Assembly: GCF_025698545.1 (NCBI RefSeq)
Contig: NC_068575.1
Location: 61,017,980 to 61,081,979, forward strand
DNA: 64,000 nt
Direction: 5' to 3'
Origin: Gossypium raimondii
Lineage: Eukaryota; Streptophyta; Magnoliopsida; Malvales; Malvaceae
Shown here: positions 1 to 11,647 of the stretch, in pieces
Layout: the number at the start of each line of letters is the position of its first letter
Numbering within the stretch: the first letter of the stretch is position 1
Made by a program: the position numbers and the translations under genes
The notes under the pieces: model-generated
Told to the model about the DNA's origin: nothing
The model's input: the letters and a program-made list of their open reading frames with translations, nothing else
Databases searched by the model: none

Positions 1-385
1 TTTTAAAATTTTCTGGTGTCATATTTTAAAATAAAAGCGTCGTTTGCATTGCAATAGACCTAAATTTAACAGATGAATTTATATTTTTAAATCCGAAAAT
101 AAAAACACTGAATTCTAAAGATACAAATAGACATGAATTGTTAAAGATATTTTAACCTAATTTTTTTAAAGAATTAGATACAAAAATAATTTAGGGGTTG
201 GCATATTGGTTTTTATTCTCGCAATGTCTAGGAATCAATTGAGAAAACAAAAGAGTGGCTAACTACATTTCGAGGGTTGGGATTAATAGATCTAAAATGG
301 TGGGAAAAGGGTATAGAAAAAGTGATGATTCTTCAATGATTTTAATTGTTTATATGAAAAATAGGGTACTTGAATCTAGAATTCA

Positions 386-417
<32 letters not shown>
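386..417. repeat. (TA)n(CA)n microsatellite
   Basis: About eleven TA dinucleotides run directly into five CA dinucleotides. Similar simple TA tracts lie at 9,677-9,706, 37,242-37,268 and 62,921-62,943, and a CA tract lies at 6,291-6,308. Confidence 0.9.
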
Positions 418-3400
418 TTGTTGTCCTCTTGCAATTTAAGTTGCTAATTTGACTTCTAAATCATAGGGCAGCTTCAATTTCCCATGAGAGATGCCTTAGA
501 CTACAATTAAAAACTAACTCAAGTCAGTCCTCTTCTTTGTCTGGAATGTAAGATTATAGTAGGGTATTCACGCTAGTTGTGTTGCTGTTAGGACTTTGCT
601 TTTTTCTTGTAATTCACAAAGAAAATTACATTTTATTATATTATCATCCTTATAAAAACTTTTTAATAAATTTTAGTTTTAATTTTCATAATTTTATGAA
701 CTTTCTTTTGTTTTCTTATTATAATTTATATACTAATAAGTGAATATATGAGTTGAAATAAATTTATAAATAGTATAATTATATAATTCATTAAATTTGT
801 TGGAAACTCAAAATAACAATTTTAAGCAATACAATAATTAATAATAAACATATGGGTAAAACAATGTTTTTAATTAGAATTGTATTTTATTTAAATTAAA
901 AAAGGATGAAATTGATTAAAGATAATAAGAGAAGTGGGTAAAATAAATTAAAATTTAAGATTTCAGTAAGAATGTAAGATGATAGTATTAACATTATCCT
1001 TATATTCTGGAATATTGACAGGGTTAAAACTGTGTAACTATTATATGATTGCAATGTTTGAAATCTAACTAGGGCAATTATATTTCTGAAAGCTTACATT
1101 ATTACCGAAAATATTAGATTCCACGAGCGAAATGCTCCTAACTCAAAGAGAAAGGCAGGTTTAACTACAGCTCAACATTTCTCTACCTTGTTTATTATTC
1201 TTCCCAGTTGTGTGCATGTGTTTTTGTTTGCTACACCTTTTGTTCCAATTTGCGGCTTAAGAGGATTTGAATCTTTTTTTGCAGCATCCATTCAGATTCT
1301 TACCATACATACATACAAGAAAAAAGGAGATAAAAGGAGAAAAAATGGGGTCAAAATACAAGTTGATTTCATTAATGGTTATATTAAAGAAAGGCATAAA
1401 TTAAATACATAATTATTTGGTGGTCCAGCCTGTCCACCAGACCTTAAACAAAAAGGAGTTTTTTCAAATCGTATAAATCTCTTTGAATATTGCCCTAATA
1501 TTCCTTGTAGGGAAATACCTAATCTTCATCATCTCATAAATCAGGTCTAATGGTGTGAACATGATCGATTCACCCAACCCTAACTCAAAGTTAATTAAGG
1601 GTAAAAAAAAGAAGAAAAAAGGGTTTATCATTTATCATCCAACAATGGGTAATGATGTTGCACCCATTCATCAAACACAACATCAATATATATATGTATA
1701 TATCAAAGTTTTGAACACTTATTTTTGGGACCCCAAGTAAGCATATATTATGATGAATTAAATTAGTGGGGGTTGTGTGAAGATTCTCAATGGGGTTGCT
1801 TAAGAATGATTAATGTTGATATAGAGTTCTGATTTCGGTGCAAAGGGGAATATTTGAAAGACCTTAATGTCTTTATCTTTTTTACTGTCACAAAATCATC
1901 ACTTTGCTGCAATTTGCCGAGGTATTTGAGAATGAGATGTAGTCAGCCATTGGTGTTTTTGATTGATTGCATTGCCCAATTTTTTTTAACTGCAGAAGAG
2001 AGCTGTTAAAAAGGTAGGGTAATTAGTATTGAAAAGGGCCCCAACCAGACTGACTTTGAATCTATTTTTTGTGTTCTTTCAACTTACCTAAAGTTGCTTT
2101 CAGATGAGGTTAAAAGCATCGGTAAAAGTGGGGTCTAAAGCTTAGATCAAGTTGAAACTTTTGTATGCATCTTAGCATCAAAAGGCCAATCAAATCATCC
2201 AAATTTTCTATCCAACATGCATGTGCAGGGTGTGTATCAGACGTTTTTTTCTCTGAAGAGGATATTGAATTTATAATAAATAGACCCTTGATTACCTATT
2301 GTCACGTCAAGCGCTCTATTGAAATGAACAAACTGTATTAATCTTACATTGAAAAGTAAAGGGTAATTTCAAATCGAAAAAGAAGTTCTTTTTGGAGATG
2401 TAAAGTGGGTGTGCAACACATACCCTCCACGACAATATGCCACACTAAACACTATAAGAATTAGGCCATAGATAGGGGTAACCCAGTTTAACTCTAATAC
2501 TATTAACCTCAAGCTTAATCTCAATTTGAAATTCGAAGTTTGATATTCTATTTGAGTTTTATCAAGCATTTGTTTTTAAATTTTAGCTCAATTCGAGATA
2601 TAATCGTGTTACTAAAGTTCGAGCTCGATTGACCTCATTTATCAATTTTTGTACTCGAGCTTGAGCTCGACTCGATAATTAAGCTTAGGGTTAATTATAT
2701 ATATTAGGGAAAATAATGTAATTTAATAATATGAAAATATGAAAAGCTCGATAAGACTCATAAGCTATTCGAATCAAGTATTACTAAACATAGAATTTAG
2801 CTCAATCTATAGCTCAAACTCGGCTCAATAATTACCAAAAATTAATAGTATACTTAATTTCGATCCAATCCTACGAGTTTTTTTAAATTTTTTATAAAAT
2901 TGTGATTAATTAAAAAATTAACAAATGAAAAGTTTTGGCACCATTTCTTATTAGATTTGCTTAATGATTTATCTCGAAGTTATGTGCTAATGTATATGTA
3001 AACACATGTTGTGATTATAACACAAAAGGAGCAAAGATTCCTTTAATAAATTATTATATTAAGAAGATAGAAAATGTAAGAAATAACCTTACAGGTGAAA
3101 ATGGACTAGTATAGAGGTAATAGAATGAGGTTAGTAGTGATAAAATTTAAGTTTTATAAATCTAATTAATATTAAATATGTATAGAGGGTAATTTCATAA
3201 ATATCTTAGGGCGGGGTGAGCGGTTTTATTCTAAATCTGACCTGATCTAACCCGACTATTTCCAAAAATTAATCCGCCCCGCCTCAACCCCCCGACTTCA
3301 ACAAAAAAAACTCGACGCTGTTGGGTTGGATCGGCTCAAAACTCATTGGATTCGGATTATTTTTCCATCTCTACGGCTAACCCATGTAAGGTATTAAAAT

Positions 3401-3726
3401 AAGAAAAAAAAATCTTCTTTCAAGTCACTTGCAAAAGAACTCTAAAAAAATGAGATAAAACACACACAAAAAATCAAGATCCAATAGAAAATAAAGGCAT
3501 TTAAAATGTTATCTGTTCGGGTAGTAATGCAACCAATTATTCCAAATAAGTTCCAAATCAATTAGCTTGGTCTCGTGTGAAGCCTAAATTATAGTAAAAA
3601 AATTATTGCAAGTGACTTGTAAGAGAGTACTTTTTTTCTTATTTTAACATCTCACATGTGTTTGCCAATGGGTTATAAAGGGATAAAAATAATTTAAAAA
3701 AAATATATTTTTAATTTTTGAGTGAG

Positions 3727-3900
3727 GATTGAATTGATAGATTTTGTAAATATTGAGGGCCAAATTTATTAATTTTCTAAAATTAGAACTAAAATGACAA
3801 ATTTTGTAAACATTGAGGGCTAAATTTGTTCACTTTTTTATATTTAAGATCAAATTGATAAAATATGTAAACATTAAAGAGCTAATTTTATTACCAAACT
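3727..3900. repeat. Degenerate 61-bp tandem repeat (three units)
   Basis: Three imperfect units of about 61 bp share the words TTTGTAAACATTGAGGG and CTAAATTTGTT. The same words occur inside the arms of the fold-back element at 36.06-36.78 kb, so this is probably a decayed internal piece of that element family. Confidence 0.55.
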
Positions 3901-4613
3901 AAAAAAAAACACGCATCAGCTCAAAGGGACAAAAATATTTAATTTCAAAACTTTTAGTGACTAAATAAAAAATTAATAGTTGAGTGATCAAAATAGAACG
4001 AAAAGCATAATTTAGTGACAATTTTATTATTTACCCATAAAGAATAATTTTCAGCATCTTCAGATCACTATTTAACAAAAAAAAAGTAATTGACTTGTTT
4101 CGAAATATATGATAATTAATTTACTTGTTTTTTATTAGAAGGCTTTCCTAATACTTTTAGCATGATTAAGTCCATTTTATGCTACATGTCTGACCCAAAA
4201 TGAAACTGGGTCAAACATTTTGGATTGGGTCCAGTTTCAAACATTTTGGATTGGAATTAGAGCATTGCTTTTTTATCTAGGCTAGGCTGTGTTGGTCCTT
4301 AATTGCAGCAATGAAATCATCTGCAAATGAAATGCTTTTGAAGAAAAATGTAAAATAATTCAGCGAGGAGTAAATGTAAAAATGGGTAATTGATGAAAGA
4401 ATGTGGTTTTCTTCCAGTCAATCAATGGGAGTTTACAGCGATCTCAAAGAATTGGAGTCATTGTATTGCCGAAAATTTGAATCGAACATCATAGTTCACT
4501 GTAAATGGCAAACTTGTATGCATACCTTGTGAGAAATTTGGCTGCAATATTTGAGATCTAACCTTATTTCAACTGCAATTTTTCTCATATACTTGTTAGT
4601 ATTGGCCATGGAT

Positions 4614-5594
4614 TTAGCCCAAACTCGACCTTGTCACTTCGTAAGCCAAGAAGCATGCTGCATTTGCGGGAATGCTTCGTGCCATGGCAGGGCCGAACCC
4701 TTTGTAAAGGCCTTTCAAACTCTCTGAAGCAAATATCCTCCTGAATGCATTTATGGAGCCGGTATATTTGGGGTTTTTGTAATCATCTACTTGGATCACA
4801 CTCTTGATGACATCGGTTGGGTAGACAGTGAGCCAGAATGCAGCACCAGCCAAGCCTCCGGCCACGATGAAAGAGCCTCTTCCTAGTTTAGAAGTGTCTG
4901 GCCCACCTGCCATGTATTGCTTTAGTGCTTCGTAGACGCCAAATACGACAGCATTCCCGGGAACCTCACGAGCTAAGGTGGGAACCATTCCCTTGAACAG
5001 ACCCCTTACGCCACCTTCTGACCTCAGAACATGCCTGGCTACATCCATTGGCCCTCCATACTTCACCGCCACACCAGCCGAGGCAGAATCCGCCAATACA
5101 CTCTGCGCTTGCAATCTGCTTGCACCATAAGAACACTTTGTAAGATGCTATAACTATTATAAACCGATAGGTAAATAGAAAGCGAAAAGCCATGATACCG
5201 ACCTGCATTTGATCAACTCAGTGGGGCAAGCTAAGAATGAAACAGCAACTCCAGCTCCAGCCCCACAAATCACCTGCTGGCCGACTGTAAGAGTGGCACC
5301 AGGTTCCGATCTCAACAGCGCTTCCATTTGCCCTCTCACCGTAAACAGAACAGCATTAAAGGCCGCCACAGTAGCAAGTGGTGCCCCCATACCTTTATAC
5401 AAACCCCTTGGGCCTTCAGCAGCTAAAGTTTGTTTGACAGCATCCATAGCACCAGCATACTTAGGTGGTTGCCCCGGGAGTGGAGCAGGCTGACTTTGAA
5501 GCTTAACCTTGATGGTATCAAAAGGGTGTCCGACTATCAACTGTGCCACTCCTCCAATCGTTCCAGATGTTAGGTCCTTAGCTACATCTCCCAT
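4614..5594 (-). CDS. BOU: Mitochondrial carrier, BOU type (A BOUT DE SOUFFLE-like)
   Basis: Mitochondrial inner-membrane carrier of the plant BOU subfamily, once annotated as carnitine/acylcarnitine-like and linked to photorespiratory glycine decarboxylase function. Exons: 5594-5203 and 5115-4614; introns are GT-AG and the joined frame gives 297 residues, close to the usual 300. Three carrier repeats are visible, each with a PX[DE]XX[KR] signature: HPFDTIK near residue 23, CPTELIK in the middle repeat and YPTDVIK in the third. The protein ends in YEVTRSSLG, as in Arabidopsis BOU. The start chosen is the ATG of MGDVAKDL, which directly follows an intron AG, so the leader is spliced (see 5595-6562). 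An upstream in-frame ATG at 5600 lies inside that intron. The substrate cannot be read from sequence; glutamate has been proposed for the family. Family assignment is very secure. Confidence 0.95.
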
Positions 5595-6562
5595 CTGCAC
5601 AGGAGTAAAACAATTTATTCACCAAAGTGCCATTAAGTGGAACACAATAACCTTAAGATAGTTTGCAAACACAAGAATCAAAGGCAATAATTTTCGATAA
5701 AACCGTTTCTCGTTATCAATTCATTTTTAGAGTTGAATGCTTAGTTATGTTAGGGACATCATCTGCAACTAAAATAAACTTATCTTAGGGACCAACACGC
5801 ATGCTTTTGAAACATAAAAGATAACATGTTTTGTCATATATGGATATAATATTCAATCACCAACCATGCTTTCCACTAATCTCCATATTGGTTTTCTGTA
5901 CTTAAGAACAAGTACAACATAAAAGGGACAGATCCACTAACATATCTAAGGTGGAAAGCAACTACAGCCAATCACTTACTTGTAAACCTTTCCACTGTAA
6001 TTGTGACCAGTCACTTATAGAACAATACATGTTTTGGTTCTCATTGGCAGATATAAACACAAAGCAGAACTGGTATTATTTATAGATGAAATTTAAATGA
6101 AATGAAAGACAAAAGGCAAATGAATAAATTAGCAGAACTGGTATTATTTATAGATGAAATTTAAATGAAATGAAAGACAAAAGGCAAATGAATAAATTAG
6201 CTGCTGAAAAACAGATTAAGGTAGCAAACTAGCACATATAATCAAATCTCAATTCTTAAAAAATTTAAAGTGAGCCCTTTAAATTTGTTGCACACACACA
6301 CACACACATTTGAGTTTAGATTTGACAAAGGTTGTAATCATCCTTAAACAGGACAACCTTTTGAAGCAAGATCTTAGGGACTCTGCTAAAATCCCAAAGT
6401 TTTAATCCTTTTGCAATAGACGGTTACTCAAAACGGGAACTTGAAAAAAAATGAAAATTTTGACAGTTTAGAGTTCAGACAAAATATATACATGAAATAT
6501 TAGAACATGATCTCAGAAAAACTAAAATGGATGTTATATTCGACGAGAACTAGGAATCTTAC
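5595..6562 (-). promoter_or_regulatory. Predicted 5' leader intron of BOU
   Basis: On the minus strand a donor CCGAG/GTAAGA at 6562 and an acceptor CTGTGCAG ending at 5595 bound a 968-bp intron that stops at the base before the start codon. The leader exon would run from 6563 to about 6,760. Upstream, a TATA-like CTATATGC lies near 6,795 and a GCACGTGC box near 6,812. The intron carries a perfect 68-bp tandem duplication and a CA microsatellite. This is inferred from splice signals only. Confidence 0.6.
6063..6198. repeat. Perfect 68-bp tandem duplication
   Basis: Two head-to-tail copies, 6063-6130 and 6131-6198, are identical over all 68 bases. They lie inside the predicted BOU leader intron, so they do not touch coding sequence. 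Confidence 0.95.
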
Positions 6563-6829
6563 CTCGGAAAACGTTGATGAAATGACTAAAGTCACAACCC
6601 AAGACTGATCAAATCTGATTTAAAAGGAAAAAAAAGCATCAATAAGATTCAAAAGATGTTTCTGCAAAAGTTCAACTTATGAACCAAAAAAAGAAGAGAG
6701 CAAAATCTTAACAGAAAGCGGCAGAGCAGCCTACAAAAAGCCGCCTACAATTTTGAAGGGTGTTTTAGGGGGTGGGCGAGAGATTGATGAGAGCATATAG
6801 AGATCAAAGAAGCACGTGCAATGAATCTT

Positions 6830-8110
6830 TGGGTCGGAACTAAAGCCTTAGACAGTAAAATAGTAAAAATGGAAGGTTTGGTTTACAAAATGTTATATTT
6901 TCTAATATTTTAATCTTTAATTCAGAATATTACAAAATTTTAATATCGCTAAGATTTTATAATTTATTACCATATTTTTCTTATATAATATAACAATCTT
7001 AATGCAATGTTCTTAATATTTATTCATTTTTAAATTTCATGAAGGGTTTTTTTTTTTTTACATTTTAATAAAATAACTAAATAAATAATATAATGTTTGA
7101 ATAATTTTATTATAAAAAATAATATAACATTCCGTAAATCAAAGAAAGTGGCCATTCGATTCATCAGTTCTACACGAAAACCAATTTCATCTTTTTTGTG
7201 ATTTTAACCATTTTGAGTTGGAATTGTCTAACGTTAGCCCATGCCGTGTATTGATGGAACTTGGACCAATTTGTATAAATTATAAAGCAGGGAGTTGTAT
7301 TAGTTGCAATTTCCTTTTGATACTTTTCACGGTTTATATTTGAAGTTTATGATTCACCTTTCTAACAATGTTATTTTTAAAATTTATGATACAAATAATC
7401 AGGACGAAACTAGGGAGAACTGGCAAGGACCCCAATCTTCTAAAATAGAATTTTTTATTTAAACCTTTTAAAATTTTAAATTAGTAAAAGTAAAATTACA
7501 CTTTGACTCCTCTTAAAAATATAAAAATTTGATTTAATCTTTTAAAATATATAAAGATATAAACTATTAAAATGATAAAATTATATTTTTATTATCGTAA
7601 AAATTATAATTTAATTCGACCTTTAAAAATAATTTTAATTTCATCCCTACATATAACATTGCAAAGTAGTATAAATAAATAAAATATATATATAACATTG
7701 CAAATTTCATTATATTATTATTGCACAAACTTTTCCTTTATCGATTTAATCAAATTCAAGTGGTAGTTATCATTCACATATTGAATCCTTGTAAAATAAT
7801 CTAAAGGTTTTCATTCAAAGCATACTTACCTAATCCTTCTAATTAAGTACTTGTCGTCCCACCATATTTCGTAACATGTGTAAAAATACTATACAGGTCA
7901 TTATAATAGAAGTTAAATTGTATTTTGTCTTGTTTATTTAAAAGATGGATAAATTTATCACTATTAAAAATTTATCTTTGTATATCAGCATAATATACGC
8001 TAACACATTACATATTATTGTTGAATTATTCTGCGAAACATGTTAATTTTTAATGGTACAAATAGTTGAAATTTATAATAGAAATAATTAAATTGCTGTT
8101 TGATGAAGAA
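6830..8110. other. AT-rich intergenic DNA with repeat remnants
   Basis: I see no gene. Around 7,400-7,660 is a decayed member of a repeat family whose text alternates short T/A runs with words such as AAAATTACACTTTG. Related copies lie at 26.63-26.74 plus 28.35-28.61 kb and, in the other orientation, at 49.26-49.49 kb. Sequence at 7,920-8,010 resembles 18.95-19.14 and 50.14-50.33 kb, probably another MITE family. Confidence 0.45.
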
Positions 8111-8560
8111 TATTTGGTAATGTTGGAAGTCACCGGCAAAGCGGATGCAGCTTTCAACAGCATGTGATGCCTTTGAAGGGAGGCCATGCTGTGGCAGCCT
8201 ATAAAAGGAGCCCGGCAAAAGAGGACTTCGCTACCAAAAATAGCTACAACCAGCAGTCGCAAAGAGATTCGGGTTCCAACGAGCTCCATTCAACGGAGAT
8301 CCATGGTGAAGGCGGCGCCAAGAAGACAGAGAGTGGGGGCAACCGGATGAGAAACGAGGGACACAAGGCCAAGAGTCGCGAGCGGGAAGAGAACCTCTAC
8401 AAGATGACCGACAAAAGACTGAGATTGTTAATGAGAGGGAAAAAAGGATGGACATTATTCTGCGAAAAGAAAACGAAATGGGAAAAGGTAGAGTACAAGA
8501 AGGCCGAAAGATAACCGACATGAGGACGGGCACGGCGAAAAAAGAGAGATGCTGCTGATC
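8110..8560 (+). other. GC-rich orphan block with TATA box and 116-codon open frame
   Basis: This 450-bp block is clearly richer in G and C than the AT-rich DNA on both sides. It holds a TATA-like TATAAAAGG at about 8,200 and an open frame on the plus strand, 8164-8514, whose product is very rich in Lys, Arg, Glu and Asn (for example KSREREENLYK). I do not recognise a family. The opposite strand is also open over much of the block, which weakens the coding case. It could be part of an LTR or promoter carried by a transposon, or a fragment of a gene captured by one. Confidence 0.3.
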
Positions 8561-8974
8561 ATTTAATTATCGAATACTTTTTCTTTTATTTTATATAAAA
8601 ATATTATTTTCATTTTGATTATATGCGGAGATTTTTTGAAATTTCGTTATGAAACCACTAGCAAGTAAATATCAAATATATAATACATCAGCCAAATGAA
8701 GCTTAAATCCAAATTGTATATGGAAGTGGGACAAAGAAAAAAATATTAAAAGTTTAAATAAAACATAAAATAGCAAAAACAAACTTAGAAACCCCAAGAA
8801 AATCATTTTAGTTTGTGTAAATAGAAAACTTACCAAATTAACCCAAATAGGTTACCAATTAAGTATTTTAATTTTTTATTAACTTGATTAATGGTTTTTG
8901 GATTTGATTAATATCTGAATTCATCATTCGAGCATCAAAATAAAAAATTATCATAAGAATTTATATGTATCAAT

Positions 8975-9347
8975 TAGAGGTGCTCATGAGCCAGGCAGGT
9001 CGGCCCCAGAAAAATTTCGGCCCGGGCCTGGCTCGGCCTGAAATTTTGTCCAGGCCCGGCCCGGAAAAAAATTATAAGCCTGAGCCTGTCCCGGCCCAGC
9101 CCATTTTTTTAATAAACACAAAAAATTTATTTAAAAAAAGTATTTTAAAAATATTTTAAAATTAAAAAATTAAAAAATATATATTTATTATATATTCGGG
9201 CCAGGCCGGGGCAGGGCCAAAAAAGTGGTGCCCGAGGCCCGAAATGGGCCTTATTTTTTGCCCAAACCTATATTTCGGGCCTATTTTTTTTACCCGAACC
9301 CTCCCATATTTCGGGTGAGCCGTTGGCCCGGCCCATGAGCACCTCTA
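8975..9347. mobile_element. hAT-type MITE, copy 1
   Basis: A 373-bp non-autonomous element. The ends are inverted repeats: TAGAGGTGCTCATGAGCC on the left and, read from the other end, TAGAGGTGCTCATGGGCC (17 of 18 identical). It is flanked by a perfect 8-bp target-site duplication GTATCAAT at 8967-8974 and 9348-9355; the 8-bp length points to the hAT superfamily. The interior has two GC-rich, C/G-run arms around an AT-rich centre and could fold back on itself. It encodes nothing. A second copy lies at 22959-23376. Confidence 0.88.
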
Positions 9348-9674
9348 GTATCAATAGTAAATTTATCATTTTTTATCTAAAAACCCAAAAATTTGACAAA
9401 AGAGGGCTAAAAACCCAAATCAAATTAAAATTATTGAAAAAACAACCCCTTCAATATCCGTCTTTTAACAAGTGAATGATGCCATGAAAAAGTTGTTCAA
9501 GAAAATACAAGTTTTTCCTCATTCGATAGACTTTCTTTGGCCATATAATCCGCAACAAAATTTATCGAGGGACGTAGCTCAATTCACATCTCCATTCAAC
9601 CTAACAAGTCAACAAACTAAAATATATTAGCAAAATAAAAATTATTTATAAAAAACTAAAAATTAAACCATAAA

Positions 9675-9709
<35 letters not shown>

Positions 9710-10004
9710 GTGAGTTTTCTTCAAAAAATCTATATAAACTCATAATAGTGCACAAAAATCGTTCATATTGATATCAATATGTATTAATTCTTTGGTGAAT
9801 TGGAGAATCTGAAATCAAGTTAGAAAGACGGTGAAATTCACTACATACATACATACAGCATCAAAGGGATTCATCATTTAAGCATAAACTAGTGATTGAA
9901 AACAATGTACCTTAAAGCTAACTCTTTTGCACTCTTAATCATCTTCAACATAGAAATCGATAATGTCCCTGAAATTATTAAGCTGAAGCAATGAACAACA
10001 ACAA

Positions 10005-10289
10005 TCATTGTTCATCCAGTTCCACCAAATTCACCCTTTTCTTCTCTCCTTTTGCATCCATTATTACTTCGCTACCGTATTCTTCCTTCACTACATCGAT
10101 CAAAACCCGGAATGGACTCTCCTCTAACATGAAAGGGTCGATCAGGAACTCGTTCTTCTCTTTCCCTACCACCACTGTCACTTTCTGGTCCAACTCGTCA
10201 CGTCTGTCCTCTGGTAGACGCCGGTAACCTAGCTGTGATGCGGTGCCGCACTTTCGCAATAAGGAGATAGGCAACACTAAGCAATCCAT
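10005..10289 (-). CDS. SAUR-like auxin-responsive protein
   Basis: A 94-residue, intronless, single-domain protein of the SAUR (small auxin up RNA) family. Residues about 36-70 carry the family core: VTVVVGKEKNEFLIDPF followed by SPFRVLIDVVKEEYG, matching the usual VGKE...F.VP..L..P.F..LL...EEE pattern. The length is typical of SAURs, which lack introns and have short tails. The start at 10289 leaves a leader of roughly 55 nt below a good TATA box at 10373-10380. SAUR proteins of better-studied subgroups inhibit PP2C.D phosphatases and promote cell expansion; whether this divergent member does so is unknown. The gene stands alone rather than in the tandem array common for SAURs. Confidence 0.75.
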   Translation of the reverse strand: MDCLVLPISLLRKCGTASQLGYRRLPEDRRDELDQKVTVVVGKEKNEFLIDPFMLEESPFRVLIDVVKEEYGSEVIMDAKGEKKRVNLVELDEQ

Positions 10290-10372
10290 GAAATAACAAG
10301 TCAGAATTTTGAAGATGGAAGTGTAGGAAAATTATGGAAATGAGAGATGGAGAGATGGAAAAATGGAAGGCA

Positions 10373-10380
10373 TATTTATA
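10373..10380 (-). promoter_or_regulatory. TATA box of the SAUR-like gene
   Basis: TATAAATA on the minus strand, 84-91 bases before the start codon at 10289. Initiation about 30 bases downstream would give a short leader. Confidence 0.6.
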
Positions 10381-10984
10381 AGCAAAGCAAAGGAAAAGGT
10401 AGATAAATCTATTTTATTTGTGTTTTTTAAGGTATTAATAATGTTTGGTTGGGAAATTAAGGTAATGGAATGGTCAATTATTAATTAATTAAATGTGGTA
10501 GTTCATCATCCATCATATAGCCAGGCAAAATAAGGTTCATGGCTTAATTTGTTAGATAATCTTGGTATAAAAACACAAATGACAGAAATTATTAAGATTG
10601 AAAACTAAAAATTACATCATATCCGATTCAGCTTTGCATCATTACGTGATATTTAATAAACACAATATTGAATCTTGCAAATGAAAATTATATTGAGATA
10701 AGCATGAAACATGTGTTAGCAGCCGGCCAAGTATATTTTGGTGGAATAAGATTGTGTTTCAGACGCCGTTTCCATGTTGTGTTTTGCATGTGGCGATTGA
10801 ATGGGGGGATACTCCATTGATTTTATGACTCTGCAAGTTACAGTCTCGACATGCAAGCAAGCACTCTCTTGTTTAGTGGACCATAATAAGGTACTTGGAA
10901 CCTCCACCTAATTTGTAATAGATTGTGCCGGCGTTTGTTTGGCTGCCTGTTCTAATTTTTAGCAGATTGCAAGCTTGTAAAGGA
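10381..10984. other. Intergenic region between SAUR-like gene and LINE relic
   Basis: AT-rich apart from a slightly GC-richer patch at 10,716-10,907, where a 63-codon minus-strand frame exists. I recognise no protein family in it and there is no supporting promoter or second exon. Confidence 0.5.
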
Positions 10985-11105
10985 TAGAAACTAGCACCCA
11001 AGGTGAGGTTTTAAACCTTGTTCTAGCAAGTTTAGCAATCCAATTCGCTACTCTATTACCTTATATGAGACAAAGAAAAAATGTTCTCTTCAATGGTGAA
11101 AGTAT
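10985..11105 (-). pseudogene. LINE RNase H-like (RVT_3) C-terminal fragment, frameshifted
   Basis: On the minus strand two adjoining frames read FSLSHIR and then GNRVANWIAKLAR, which together match the end of the plant non-LTR retrotransposon RNase H domain (pattern SHI.R..N.VAD..AK.A). The frame changes between the two parts and stops follow, so it is dead. Related fragments are at 23466-23927 and 62593-62700. Confidence 0.55.
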
Positions 11106-11647
11106 CGTAAGACCCAGACCTGCCGAGATACTATTGAGATAAAGGCATTAAACTAGATGACTCGATAATCAATATGAACAGGTTGAACAAGATAGTTAAA
11201 CTAGATTTCTGATATTTTTATAAACGTTTTAATGATTTATTTAATCAAACCGAAAAATTCATATCCTGACCGGTTCACCCAACCCAATTCCATATCAGAT
11301 CAACCCAATTCATTCCAAAATGCAAACTTCCAGGTTTCTGCTGTCCCATTCATACTTTGTTTTAAAACCGAACATGTAACCGTTACAACAAAATGTGCGA
11401 CAATATGCAATTTGCAAACAAATAATACAGCTTTGTGAAAAAAGGGCTAGCCTTTACAATAGAAAATAACCCACCAAATACTCACGTAATCATATTAACA
11501 AAAACTCCACTATGAAGGGGAAAACAAAATGCCTAATAATTCATGAAAGTATAACGGTAGCTGCATCCTTAAGGAAGGAAATCCGAACTCGTGCTAGTTA
11601 ATATTTTCATTCTCTCATACAATCTCGGAGTAGCGATCCCATGTTTT

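Larger units (their letters stand above)
1..4613. other. AT-rich intergenic region with degraded repeats
   Basis: I see no gene here. The only open frames are short, of low complexity and without a family signature. The stretch holds a TA/CA microsatellite near 386-417, a degraded element rich in GAGCTCGA-type words at about 2,480-2,900, a GC-rich fragment of a plant MITE-like family at about 3,205-3,375, and a short degenerate tandem repeat at 3,727-3,900 (listed separately). The last few hundred bases are the 3' flank of the BOU gene. Confidence 0.6.

Noticed and set aside
1188-1412. 74-codon plus-strand frame starting with a hydrophobic stretch.
   Set aside because: It becomes a low-complexity Lys/Arg-rich tail and has no family signature or nearby promoter elements.
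8231-8533. 100-codon minus-strand frame in the GC-rich block.
   Set aside because: It mirrors the plus-strand open frame; Ser/Arg-rich with no recognisable domain.
10716-10907. 63-codon minus-strand frame with a possible acceptor in front of its second half.
   Set aside because: No family signature, no donor or second exon found, no TATA box.
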